A stretch of 64,000 nucleotides of DNA from Vreelandella malpeensis (lineage in GTDB: Bacteria; Pseudomonadota; Gammaproteobacteria; Pseudomonadales; Halomonadaceae): NCBI RefSeq assembly GCF_020622355.1, contig NZ_WHVL01000008.1:1-64000 (forward strand), written 5' to 3'. The notes under the pieces are model-generated. The model searched no databases, was not told the DNA's origin, and was given only the letters and a program-made list of their open reading frames with translations. The position numbers were made by a program, and so were the translations under genes. Below, one piece after another: positions 7,642 to 15,866 of the stretch. Position 1 is the first letter of the stretch. Each line of letters begins with the position of its first letter.

Positions 7642-8870
7642 GGTGTGCAGGAACTTGGTAGCATTACAGAATTAACTAAATTTGCTACTTTTATCAAAGC
7701 ACGCTTTCGTTCCTCATAATAATCATACCGATCATAGACGCCTTCAACACCTTTCAGCTTATGATTCAAACAGCGCTCAGCCACATGGCTAGGTACGCCG
7801 GTCTCAGCCAACAGACTGCGGCAAGTGCGCCTAAGGTCATGCACCGTAAACTCGGGTAAATCACCCATTCTATTTTCAGGTTGCTGCTTCTTGCCTGGTT
7901 CTTTACCAAATAGCTTAGCAATGGCGCGATTGAGTGTATCCCTGCCCATATGGGGCTGCTTACTGCTACGACGGCTAGGAAATACGTAAGGTGAACCACA
8001 AGCACGGATGTGAAGCTCCTCTAACCACTCGACTGCTTGTGGTGGCAAAGGAATCGCCATTCCCACACCCGATTTGCTGCGCTCTCCGGGTAAGTTCCAT
8101 TTCGCATTGTTCAAGTCAAATTCTGACCACGTGGCTTCAGTGAGCTCTGTTTTACGCACTCCAAGCACAACAAGCAGTGCGCATGCGAGATAGTTGTCAC
8201 GCGTAAAGCTAGTGCGATTTTCTCTGAAAACCTCAAAGGCAAACCTGAGCTCTTCAACGCTAAGTGCTCTATCACGGCTTTTCTCGACCCCGCCCGCATC
8301 GTTGACGTTGAAAGCAGACGCAGGGTTATAGGTCAAAAACCCTAGCTTGATGCCATGGTTAAATAGCTGTTTTAAGTACATCAAGGCGTCATTTGCAACG
8401 GTTGGGCGACCGCTGTTAGTTACCCTTCTGATAATGGTACGCACATCCATAGGGGTAACGCTAGCCAGCGTTAGCGAACCGATGGCAGGAGCAATATCCT
8501 TTTCAAAGACGCGTTTAGGGATGTTGGGATGCTTGAGTCGCTTCTCGAGCTCCTGATACCAATCGTCAAACAGATCCTGCACCGTGCTAATGGTTATTTT
8601 TTCTTCACGTACGCGCTCTACAAGAGGGTCTGTACCGCTACGAATGGCTTTCTGAGTCTCAACCACTTGCTCACGAGCTTCGAGCAAGGAGAGTTCAGAG
8701 CATTTACCCAGTGTCATACCGCGACGCTTACCCGCGAAGGTGTAGCGGCACATCCAATAGGCCGCTCCTGACTTCGGAATCATCAAGTACAAACCGTTGC
8801 CATCACCGTAGCGCCCAGGCTTGGCTTCTCTGATCAATGATTGAATTTTCTTGGCAGTAAAACTCCCCAT
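7602..8870 (-). CDS. int: P4-type tyrosine integrase with an IS3-derived C-terminal tail
   Basis: This site-specific recombinase of the P4/CP4-57 family inserts and excises the island. It has the DUF4102 N-terminal arm-binding domain (residues 1-90), a core-binding domain and a catalytic domain showing Arg (LGVRKTEL), HDLRRT, the second His (LNHKL) and the nucleophile Tyr (YDRYDYYEERKRAL). The ATG at 8870 has a GGAGG-rich site upstream; an upstream start at 8894 would lie within that site. The last 20 or so residues (MLPSSCTPYAANAG...) are antisense IS3 sequence, so the native tail after LVNS was replaced. The active-site residues all precede the junction, so activity is possible but uncertain. 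Confidence 0.85.
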   Translation of the reverse strand: MGSFTAKKIQSLIREAKPGRYGDGNGLYLMIPKSGAAYWMCRYTFAGKRRGMTLGKCSELSLLEAREQVVETQKAIRSGTDPLVERVREEKITISTVQDLFDDWYQELEKRLKHPNIPKRVFEKDIAPAIGSLTLASVTPMDVRTIIRRVTNSGRPTVANDALMYLKQLFNHGIKLGFLTYNPASAFNVNDAGGVEKSRDRALSVEELRFAFEVFRENRTSFTRDNYLACALLVVLGVRKTELTEATWSEFDLNNAKWNLPGERSKSGVGMAIPLPPQAVEWLEELHIRACGSPYVFPSRRSSKQPHMGRDTLNRAIAKLFGKEPGKKQQPENRMGDLPEFTVHDLRRTCRSLLAETGVPSHVAERCLNHKLKGVEGVYDRYDYYEERKRALIKVANLVNSVMLPSSCTPYAANAGCALGAT

Positions 8871-8943
8871 CGCTCTTCTCCCCCCCTCCGCCAACGTCTA
8901 AAACCATATATTTATTTATATTTCAAATACTTATATTAATATT

Positions 8944-9015
8944 GGGTAGCAAAACCTCAGAAATACGCCCATCTGGTGGATAGCATGGCATTTTACTACC
9001 CACTTTACTACCCAC
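8944..9015. repeat. Tandem 12-base repeats, probable integrase arm-binding sites
   Basis: TTTACTACCCAC occurs twice in perfect tandem at 8992-9003 and 9004-9015, and an inverted near-copy (GGGTAGCAAA) lies at 8944-8953. They lie between the integrase start and the yicC 3' end, where P4-type integrases bind arm sites next to the attachment site. The spacing and position support that role. The crossover core itself is not identified. Confidence 0.55.
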
Positions 9016-9119
9016 TTGGCGGTGGATTAAGCGGGATTTCGGTGGACGAGCATAGACAATAATTTTATTAAAAATATATAAAACAGTATTATATAGAATT
9101 AAAAAAACGACCATAGGCA

Positions 9120-9983
9120 TCACTCAATATTCTGTATCTGCTCGCGCATCTGTTCGATCAAGACCTTCAGTTCCACCGCGCAGCGGGTGGTGTCGGTGAC
9201 CACGGATTTCGACGAGAGGGTGTTGGCCTCGCGGTTGAGCTCCTGCATCAGGAAGTCGAGCCGGCGGCCCTGAGGGCCTTCTTGTTCGAGCTGGCGGCGC
9301 ACCTCACTGACGTGGGCATCGAGGCGATCGAGTTCTTCGTCCACGTCCGCCTTCTGGGCGACCAGCACCAGCTCGGCTTCCAGGCGCTGAGGGTCGAGCT
9401 CCGCTTTCACGCTTTCCAGGCGCTCGAGCAGGAGCCGGCGCTGGCGCTCGATGATGGCGGGAAGCAGCTCGCGCACTTGGGCGACCTGTTCGCTCACGGC
9501 GTCCAGGCGCGTGCGGATCAGCGCGCCGAGCTTCTCGCCTTCCCGGGCGCGGGCGGCGATCAGCTCATCGAGCGCCTGGTCGAACAGCGCCAGCGCCTCT
9601 CTTTGAACGGCTTCCTGGTCCAGGTGCCGGGTCTCCTGCACGCCGGGGTAGTCGAGCAGCGCAAGCGTAGTGGGCGCGGAGGCACTCGGCACGCGCTCGG
9701 CGATGGTGGCCAGGGCTTCGGCGAGCTCGGCCAGGCGAGCGCCGTTGACGGTGGGTGACTGGGCGCTGTCGGTGGGCTCGAAGCGCAGCTGGCACTCGAT
9801 CTTGCCGCGCCCCAGGCGAGTTCTGAGCGCTTCCCGCAGCGCAGGCTCGAGCTCGCGAAGCGTCTCCGGCAGGCGAAAGTGCGGGTCCAGGTAGCGCTGG
9901 TTGACCGAGCGCAGTTCGACCTGGAGGGTGCCAAACGAGGCGGCCCGTTCGGTGCGTGCAAAGGCGGTCATGCTGTGCGGCAT
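9120..9983 (-). CDS. yicC: YicC-family endoribonuclease
   Basis: The 287-residue product matches the YicC/YloC family along its whole length, from MPHSMTAFAR to the strongly conserved ending LIEQMREQIQNIE. YicC is a cytoplasmic endoribonuclease linked to RNA turnover and stationary-phase survival. The family's conserved C-terminal block (LDFLMQELNREANTLSSKS) is present. The gene normally stands divergent to rph and next to gmk. Here the rph side carries a sugar-transport cassette and the 3' side carries the integrase island. The 3' end of yicC is a known integration site of mobile genomic islands in Vibrio and other gammaproteobacteria, and the intact ending fits an island that restores it. 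Confidence 0.92.
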   Translation of the reverse strand: MPHSMTAFARTERAASFGTLQVELRSVNQRYLDPHFRLPETLRELEPALREALRTRLGRGKIECQLRFEPTDSAQSPTVNGARLAELAEALATIAERVPSASAPTTLALLDYPGVQETRHLDQEAVQREALALFDQALDELIAARAREGEKLGALIRTRLDAVSEQVAQVRELLPAIIERQRRLLLERLESVKAELDPQRLEAELVLVAQKADVDEELDRLDAHVSEVRRQLEQEGPQGRRLDFLMQELNREANTLSSKSVVTDTTRCAVELKVLIEQMREQIQNIE

Positions 9984-10046
9984 GGGGCGGGCTCTCGATG
10001 AAGGGGCGTGGGCCCAGTGTAGCGCAGTTTTTCGCCCCGCCGCGGC

Positions 10047-11063
10047 CTAGATGCCGATCAGTTCCGGCGCCACCTCGACGAGCGTGCCCGGCGCCTGGGC
10101 GGGATCGTCGATCATTGCAAAAAGTTGCTCGATCATCACCTCCACGCTCTGGCGCGCCATCATCAGGTGCGGGTAGAGCGCGGCGGCCAGCGGGTCCCAG
10201 TCGAAACAGCCCACCGTCACCTCGTCCAGCTGGTGGCCGCTTTGCTGCAGCCAGCGCACGATCCCCTCCAGCGCGATGGTGGAGTTCACGAACATGGCGG
10301 CGGGAAGCCGGGTGCGGTGGCGCATGTAGGCTTCCAGTGCCACCTGGGCCTTGTCGGCGGCGTAGTCGCAGGGAAGGATATCGGCGTCACGGGTGGCGAG
10401 CCCGCGCTCGGTGCGCGCCTTGATGAAGCCCTCGATTCGCTCGCGGGTGTTGTGGTCTTCCCCGCGCCCGCCGATGAACAGCACGCCGTCGCTGTGCGCG
10501 GCGCCGTTTGCGTCCAGCCGATCGAGGATCGCCAGCGTCAGGCGGCGTGCGCCGTCGCGGTTGTCGGAGATGATCGACGGCGCCTTGCTTCCCGGCAGGT
10601 CCAGATTGAGGCTGGCCACGCCCGCCTCCTCGCACATGAGGGAGATGGTGTCCGGATCGGTGGCGCCGGTGCTCACCAGACACTCCACTCGGTAGGCAAG
10701 CATCATCCGCGCCGCCTCGCGCTCCTGGGCCGGATCGCGGTTGGTGCAGGCAACGATGGCGAACAGCCCGCGCTTGCGCGCCTGGGCCTCGAAGTGCTGG
10801 GCGATGGAGCTGAAGTAGCGGTTGTCGTAGAGCGGCAGGATCATGCCGATGATGCCCGAGCGCTCGCGACGCAGCGCCCGAGCCTGCATGTTGGCGGAAT
10901 AGCCTTCCGACTGCGCCAGGGTGAGGATCTTGTCGGCCAGCTTCTGGCTGATACGCCGGCGCTTCCAGGAGCCGTTGAGAACCGCGCTGACGGTGCTGGG
11001 CGAGGTCTCGGCAAACCGAGCGAGATCATAGATGGTGAGCCGTTTGGCTGAATCACTGGCCAC
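10047..11063 (-). CDS. LacI-family transcriptional regulator of the divergent pentulose operon
   Basis: The product of about 338 residues has the LacI helix-turn-helix at the very N-terminus (LTIYDLARFAETSPSTVSAV, with the hinge region after it) and a periplasmic-binding-protein-like effector domain from about residue 60. I chose the GTG at 11063, preceded by AAGGAG, because the longer reading to 11135 adds residues before the helix-turn-helix that the family lacks. It is divergent from the ABC transporter and kinase genes, so it most likely represses them and is released by the sugar or its phosphate. A perfect inverted repeat with a central CG lies in the shared intergenic region. Confidence 0.85.
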   Translation of the reverse strand: MASDSAKRLTIYDLARFAETSPSTVSAVLNGSWKRRRISQKLADKILTLAQSEGYSANMQARALRRERSGIIGMILPLYDNRYFSSIAQHFEAQARKRGLFAIVACTNRDPAQEREAARMMLAYRVECLVSTGATDPDTISLMCEEAGVASLNLDLPGSKAPSIISDNRDGARRLTLAILDRLDANGAAHSDGVLFIGGRGEDHNTRERIEGFIKARTERGLATRDADILPCDYAADKAQVALEAYMRHRTRLPAAMFVNSTIALEGIVRWLQQSGHQLDEVTVGCFDWDPLAAALYPHLMMARQSVEVMIEQLFAMIDDPAQAPGTLVEVAPELIGI

Positions 11064-11130
11064 GTGGCAGCTCCTTGCAGTAGATAAAAGTCGCATTGAC
11101 GTGATGACGCCGCGCAACAATGATACACTT

Positions 11131-11148
11131 TGCACAACCGATTGTGCA
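11131..11148. promoter_or_regulatory. Probable LacI-family operator
   Basis: TGCACAA-CCGA-TTGTGCA is a perfect inverted repeat of 7-base arms whose centre is a CG step, the usual form of LacI-family operators. It lies between the divergent regulator and transporter genes, 68 bases upstream of the regulator start. A second inverted repeat, TCGAAA-CACACT-TTTCGA (11199-11216), lies nearer the transporter but lacks the central CG and is less convincing. Confidence 0.6.
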
Positions 11149-11317
11149 TGTTTCGTTGTCGATGATCGCCCAAGGCATCCAAGTGTCTGTTAATTCGCTC
11201 GAAACACACTTTTCGAAGATCGAAGAAAAAAGACGGGCCGCACCGATGGTCGTCGGACGACGTTACTCGGGACACCCATTTCGCTGGCTTCGTTCGCCAC
11301 CTGCACAGGAAAAGACG

Positions 11318-12301
11318 ATGACACAAAGAGCTCTTCTGGCCGCCGCAACGCTTACCGGCGCACTGGCCAGCGCCACCGCCCTGGCCCAGCAACCCCCGAC
11401 CATCGCCGTGGTGGCGAAGGTGGGCGGCATTCCCTGGTTCAACGCCATGGAAAAGGGGATCGAGCAGATGGGCGAGGAACTGGGCGTGGAGGCCTACATG
11501 GTCGGTCCTACCAGCGCGGACCCGGCACTGCAGGTCCGCGCTATCGAGGACCTGATCAGCCGCGGCGTGGACGTCATCGGCGTGGTGCCCAACGATCGTG
11601 AAGTGCTGGAGCCGGTGCTCGAGCGCGCCCGCAGTCAGGGCATCATCGTGCTGACCCACGAAAGCCCCGAGTCGGTCAACATCGACTACGACTTCGAGAT
11701 GATCTCCGCCCAGCAACTCGGCGAAGAGCACGCCAGGCTCATGGCGGACACCACCGGCTGCGAGGGCTCCTACGCCGTTTACGTGGGGGGCTTGAGCGTG
11801 CCGGCCCATAACGCCTGGGCGGACGCCGCGGTGAACTGGCTGGAGGAGAATTGCCAGGGCCTGACCCCGGCGGCGGAGCGTTTCGGCGTGGCGGAGAGCG
11901 TCGATGACAGCCGCAGCACCACGCTCGACCTGCTGCGTGCCCACGAGGACCTGGCCGGCATCATGTCCTTCGGCAGCCAGGGCACCATCGGGGCTGCCCG
12001 GGCGGTGAAGGAGCGGGGTCTGGCCGGCGACGTCGCCGTGGTGGGCTTGTTCTCGCCGGGCCAGGGTCGCCGGCTGGTGCACGAAGGCGTGATCACCGGC
12101 GGCTTCCAGTGGAGCCCGCTGGAAGCCGGCCAGGCGTTCGTGGCGCTGGGTAACCTGCTCTACGAGGGGGGCGAGGTAAGCGACGGCGACGCGCTTCCGG
12201 TACTGGGCGAGATCACCCTCGACGGCCACACGATCTTCGCCGCCAAGCCCGTGGAACTCAATGCCGACAGTGTCGACGCGCTGGCCGAACTCGGCCTCTG
12301 A
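11318..12301 (+). CDS. Sugar ABC transporter periplasmic substrate-binding protein (LsrB/RbsB-like)
   Basis: The 327-residue product begins with a Sec signal peptide (cleavage likely after ALASATALA, before QQPP). It has the fold-type I sugar-binding layout (VAKVGGIPWFNAMEKG, then DLISRGVDVIGVVPND). It resembles the LsrB/RhaS/RbsB class that captures pentoses, pentuloses or related compounds in the periplasm and hands them to a CUT2-type permease. The ATG at 11318 starts the signal peptide; the longer frame from 11120 would bury it. It is the first gene of a transcription unit with an ATPase, two permeases and a pentulose kinase. The exact ligand cannot be read from sequence. Confidence 0.85.
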   Translation: MTQRALLAAATLTGALASATALAQQPPTIAVVAKVGGIPWFNAMEKGIEQMGEELGVEAYMVGPTSADPALQVRAIEDLISRGVDVIGVVPNDREVLEPVLERARSQGIIVLTHESPESVNIDYDFEMISAQQLGEEHARLMADTTGCEGSYAVYVGGLSVPAHNAWADAAVNWLEENCQGLTPAAERFGVAESVDDSRSTTLDLLRAHEDLAGIMSFGSQGTIGAARAVKERGLAGDVAVVGLFSPGQGRRLVHEGVITGGFQWSPLEAGQAFVALGNLLYEGGEVSDGDALPVLGEITLDGHTIFAAKPVELNADSVDALAELGL

Positions 12302-12375
12302 CCCCACGCTGTTCGAACCGTGTAAAAACGCCTGCCGCGCTCCTCGAGCGCGGCAGTCATGTGAAGAGAACCCTC

Positions 12376-13884
12376 ATGTCCAGAGAGAAGCCGCCGATGA
12401 GCGATATCGCGATTCGCGCGCGTCATGTCAGCAAGGTATTCGGGCAAAGCCGCGTGCTCGACGACGTCGAGTTCGAGCTGCGCCGGGGCGAGGTGCTGTG
12501 CCTGGCCGGCGAGAACGGCTGCGGCAAGAGCACCCTGATCAAGATCATCAACGGCGTCTACACCCCCGAACCCGGGGTGGAATTCACCTTCGGCGACGAG
12601 ACGCTGTCCGCGATCAGCCCGCTGGAGGCGCGTAGCCGCGGTATCCACGTCATCTGGCAGGACCTGGCGCTCTTTCCCCACCTCACCGTGGCGGAGAACA
12701 TCGTCTTCGACGACTACGTGGCCCGCCCCTGGCGCCCGCTTTCCGCCAGGCGCGCACTTGACGAGGCGCGCGCGATCATCGCCCGGTTCGGGCTCGATCT
12801 CGACCCTGCCGCCCGGGTCGAGGAGCTCTCCATCGCCCACCGTCAGCTGGTGGCGATCTGCCGGGTGCTGCGCGCCGGCGCCAGCATCATCTTCATGGAC
12901 GAGCCGACCGCCTCGCTGACCTACAAGGAAGTGCAGTCGCTGCTCGACATCACCCGTTCGCTCGCCGCCCAAGGCATCTCGATCGTGCTGGTCAGCCACC
13001 GTCTGGCGGAAGTGCTGGACGTCTGCCAGCGCGTCACGGTGCTGAGAAATGGCCGCCTGGTGGGCACCTACCCCACCGAGGGCATGACCCAGGCACGGCT
13101 CTCCACGCTGATGACCGGCCTCGAGCTCGAACACACGCCCCGGGCGAGCGCTTGGAAGGGCGCGCCGGTGCTGGAGCTTCAAGACCTGAGCCGTGAAGGT
13201 GAGTTCGAGAACGTCTCCTTCACCCTGCACCGCGGCGAGATCCTGGGCTTGACCGGACTGCTCGGCGCCGGGCGCAGCGAGCTCGCCCACGCGATCTTCG
13301 GCATGACACGGCCCACCGGCGGGCAGATGTTCAAGGACGGCAAGCCCCTGAAACTGCGCTCCAACCGCGACGCCGTGCGCCACCAGATCGCCTACCTCTC
13401 GGAGGACCGGCTGAACCTGGGGCTGGTGCAGAACCAGTCGATCGAGATGAACAGCGCCGTGACGGTGCTGCCCGCACTCGAGAAGCCGCGCGGTTTCCTG
13501 TCGCCCGGGCGCATCAAGGCACTCACCGCGCACTGGATCCAGGAGCTCAAGACCAAGGTGAGCGACCCGACGCTTGCGGTGTCATCGCTTTCCGGCGGCA
13601 ACCAGCAGCGCGTGGCGCTGGCCAAGTGGCTGGCCACCGAGCCGGACGTCCTGATCCTCGACTGCCCGACCATCGGCGTGGACGTCGGCGCCAAGGCGGG
13701 CATCTTCGAGATCATCCGCGAACTTGCCGACCAGGGCATGGCGATCATCCTGATCTCCGATGAAGCGGGCGAGATATGGATGAACACCGACCGCGCACTG
13801 GTGCTGCGCGAGGGCCGCGTCGCCTGCGAAATCATTCCCGCCGAGACCACCGAAGAAGCGCTGGAGGCCGTGATCAATGCGTAA
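12376..13884 (+). CDS. CUT2-type sugar ABC transporter ATP-binding protein (RbsA/MglA-like)
   Basis: A protein of about 502 residues with two fused nucleotide-binding domains. The first has a full Walker A (GENGCGKST), Walker B (IIFMDEPTA) and a degenerate signature (LSIAHRQ). The second has a degenerate Walker A (GLLGAGRSE) and a full signature (LSGGNQQR), exactly the asymmetry of RbsA/MglA proteins. It energises the two membrane permeases that follow. ATG 12376 and ATG 12397 are both plausible starts; the second (MSDIAIRARHV) has GAGAAG at good spacing. The stop overlaps the next gene by eight bases. Confidence 0.88.
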   Translation: MSREKPPMSDIAIRARHVSKVFGQSRVLDDVEFELRRGEVLCLAGENGCGKSTLIKIINGVYTPEPGVEFTFGDETLSAISPLEARSRGIHVIWQDLALFPHLTVAENIVFDDYVARPWRPLSARRALDEARAIIARFGLDLDPAARVEELSIAHRQLVAICRVLRAGASIIFMDEPTASLTYKEVQSLLDITRSLAAQGISIVLVSHRLAEVLDVCQRVTVLRNGRLVGTYPTEGMTQARLSTLMTGLELEHTPRASAWKGAPVLELQDLSREGEFENVSFTLHRGEILGLTGLLGAGRSELAHAIFGMTRPTGGQMFKDGKPLKLRSNRDAVRHQIAYLSEDRLNLGLVQNQSIEMNSAVTVLPALEKPRGFLSPGRIKALTAHWIQELKTKVSDPTLAVSSLSGGNQQRVALAKWLATEPDVLILDCPTIGVDVGAKAGIFEIIRELADQGMAIILISDEAGEIWMNTDRALVLREGRVACEIIPAETTEEALEAVINA

Positions 13885-14875
13885 GCTCTTATCCCGCCGG
13901 GGGCTCGGCACCGAAGGCGTGCTGCTGGGCATCCTGCTCGCGCTGTGCGTGGTGCTGTCACTGGCGACCGACAGTTTCCTGAGCGTGCAGAACCTGTTCG
14001 ACCTGCTCAACAACCAGTCGGTCAACATCATCTTCGCCGTGGGGCTGGTGGTGGTGCTGATCGCCGGCGGCATCGACATCTCCTTCGCGGTGGCCGCCTC
14101 GGTGGTGCAATACGTGGTGATGACGCTGCTGATCGACCATCTGGGCGGCGGCGGTTGGGTCGTGGGCATGGCGCTTTCCATGCTCACCGGCGCGCTGCTC
14201 GGGTTGATCAACGCCTTTCTGATCCACCGCTTTCGAATCGTCTCGATCATCGTCACCATCGGCACCTTCAACCTGTTCTTCGGGCTTTTGATGTACGTGA
14301 CCGGCGGCGTGTCGATCTACGACGTGCCGGACTGGCTCTACTACGCGATCCCGCTGCTCGACCTGCCTGCCGAGCGCGGCTCCGCGACGCTCTACCTGCC
14401 CGCCGCCGTGATGGCGGTGATGGTCGCTCTGACCTGGCTGATCCTGGCTCGCACCGGCTTCGGGCGGTCGGTCTACGGCTTCGGTTCGAGCCCCGAGGCG
14501 GCCAGACGCTCCGGCGTCAGCGTGTGGAAGATCCACGCCTTCGCCTACGGCTGGCTGGGGTTGTGCGCCGGAGTGGCCGGCTTGATGCAGGCACACATCG
14601 TTCAGGAAGTGGTGCCCAACGCCTTGATCGGCCAGGAGCTGACCATCCTGGCTGCCGTGGTGCTGGGTGGCGCGACCCTGGGCGGTGGGCGCGGCACGGT
14701 GCTCGGCGCGGTGCTCGGGGTGCTGCTGCTCGCCGTGGTGCAGAACGGCTTGAACCTGCTGGGCGTCACTCCCTACGCGTTTCGCATGATCGTCGGGCTG
14801 ATCATTCTCGTCGCGATCACCACCAGTAACCTGGGCAACCTGCTGCCCCGTTCCACCAGGGCGAAAAATCCATGA
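13877..14875 (+). CDS. Sugar ABC transporter permease (first)
   Basis: The 332-residue polytopic inner-membrane protein of the BPD_transp_2 (RbsC/LsrC-like) family has about 8-10 predicted membrane segments and the conserved LIAGGIDISFA segment near residue 57 and GGATLGGGRGTVLGAVLG near residue 260. It forms the translocation channel with the second permease. The start overlaps the ATPase gene by eight bases and the stop overlaps the second permease as ATGA, so the three membrane-complex genes are translationally coupled. Confidence 0.88.
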   Translation: MRKLLSRRGLGTEGVLLGILLALCVVLSLATDSFLSVQNLFDLLNNQSVNIIFAVGLVVVLIAGGIDISFAVAASVVQYVVMTLLIDHLGGGGWVVGMALSMLTGALLGLINAFLIHRFRIVSIIVTIGTFNLFFGLLMYVTGGVSIYDVPDWLYYAIPLLDLPAERGSATLYLPAAVMAVMVALTWLILARTGFGRSVYGFGSSPEAARRSGVSVWKIHAFAYGWLGLCAGVAGLMQAHIVQEVVPNALIGQELTILAAVVLGGATLGGGRGTVLGAVLGVLLLAVVQNGLNLLGVTPYAFRMIVGLIILVAITTSNLGNLLPRSTRAKNP

Positions 14876-15858
14876 ACAAGCCGTTGAACACGCCGCGCGC
14901 TGGCCTGCGCCTGGGCGGCGATACCCGCGAAGTGCTGGTGATGGCCGCGCTGCTGGTCGCGAGCATCGCGCTCTTCTCCTTCGCGGCACCGGGCTTTCTC
15001 GGCGCCGCCAACTTCAACTCCATGGCGATGCAGCTGCCGGAGCTCGGGCTGCTGTCGCTGGCCATGCTGGTGCCGATCATCTCCGGGGGGCTGAATCTCT
15101 CGGTCACCTTCACCGCCAACATCGCCGGTCTCGCTACCGCCTGGCTGGTACAGGGCGTGCTCGGGGACCTGGGGCTCGCAAGCGCCCCGCTGGCCATCAT
15201 CGCCGGTCTCGGCGTGGGGGCGGCAGCGGGCTGCCTGATCGGGGTGATTGTCGCCTACGTGGGCGCGCACCCGATTCTGGTCTCGCTCGGGGCGATGATC
15301 TTTTTGCAGGGGCTGGGCGAGTTCCTGACCCGCGGCGGTGGCCTCTCCGGCATGCCCGAGGCATTCCAGGTGATCGGCGCCGGCCACTTTCTCGGCGTGC
15401 CGATGCCGATGTGGATCTTTCTCGGCGCGGCGGCGGTGCTGTTCTACATCATGCACTTCACCCGCACCGGCTTCTCGATCTACATGCTCGGCTCCAACGC
15501 CCGGGCCACCGAGTACTCCGGCATCAACGTCAAGCGCGTATTGATCGTCGTCTACACGCTCTCCGGGCTTCTGGCCGGGCTTGCCGGCATGGTGATGCTG
15601 GCGCGCTTCAACTCGGTACGCGTGGGCCATGGCGAGAGCTACCTGCTGATCACCGTGCTGGCCTGCTTTCTGGCCGGCGCCAACCCGTTCGGCGGCTTCG
15701 GCCGGGTGCTGCCGCTGGTGCTGGGACTGATGAGCCTGCAGGTGATCGCCTCGGGCATGAACCTGATGGGCGCGAGCCAGCACCTGGCCACCGCCGTCTG
15801 GGGCGGGTTCCTGATCATCGTGATGGCACTGCGCATGCCGTTTCTCAAACAGTCGTGA
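14872..15858 (+). CDS. Sugar ABC transporter permease (second)
   Basis: The 328-residue BPD_transp_2 family inner-membrane permease has about 8-10 hydrophobic segments. It carries the conserved PIISGGLNLSVTFTANIAGL motif near residue 65 and AGANPFGGFGRVLPLVLG near residue 265. It pairs with the preceding permease as a heterodimer, as in LsrC/LsrD-type systems rather than the RbsC homodimer. The four-base ATGA overlap with the first permease and the eight-base gap to the kinase show one operon. Confidence 0.88.
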   Translation: MNKPLNTPRAGLRLGGDTREVLVMAALLVASIALFSFAAPGFLGAANFNSMAMQLPELGLLSLAMLVPIISGGLNLSVTFTANIAGLATAWLVQGVLGDLGLASAPLAIIAGLGVGAAAGCLIGVIVAYVGAHPILVSLGAMIFLQGLGEFLTRGGGLSGMPEAFQVIGAGHFLGVPMPMWIFLGAAAVLFYIMHFTRTGFSIYMLGSNARATEYSGINVKRVLIVVYTLSGLLAGLAGMVMLARFNSVRVGHGESYLLITVLACFLAGANPFGGFGRVLPLVLGLMSLQVIASGMNLMGASQHLATAVWGGFLIIVMALRMPFLKQS

Positions 15859-15866
15859 GTAAATAA

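Larger units (their letters stand above)
6488..7661 (+). mobile_element. Degraded IS3-family insertion sequence, right end lost
   Basis: The left end probably begins near 6488 with TGAAGTGCCCCCC, typical of IS3-family termini. It is followed by a broken orfA and a mostly intact orfB. The expected inverted copy (ending GGGGGGCACTTCA) is absent on the right, where the sequence runs straight into the integrase gene at about 7660. The element is therefore truncated, and the junction has altered the integrase C-terminus. Confidence 0.65.

Noticed and set aside
11223-11230. AAGAAAAA as a Crc/Hfq target motif for the sugar operon
   Set aside because: It fits AAnAAnAA but lies about 90 bases before the start codon, and one A-run is weak evidence.
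10841-13533. Long minus-strand open frames of 488 and 457 codons
   Set aside because: They are antisense to the regulator region and the ABC genes and have shadow-type composition without ribosome sites or motifs.
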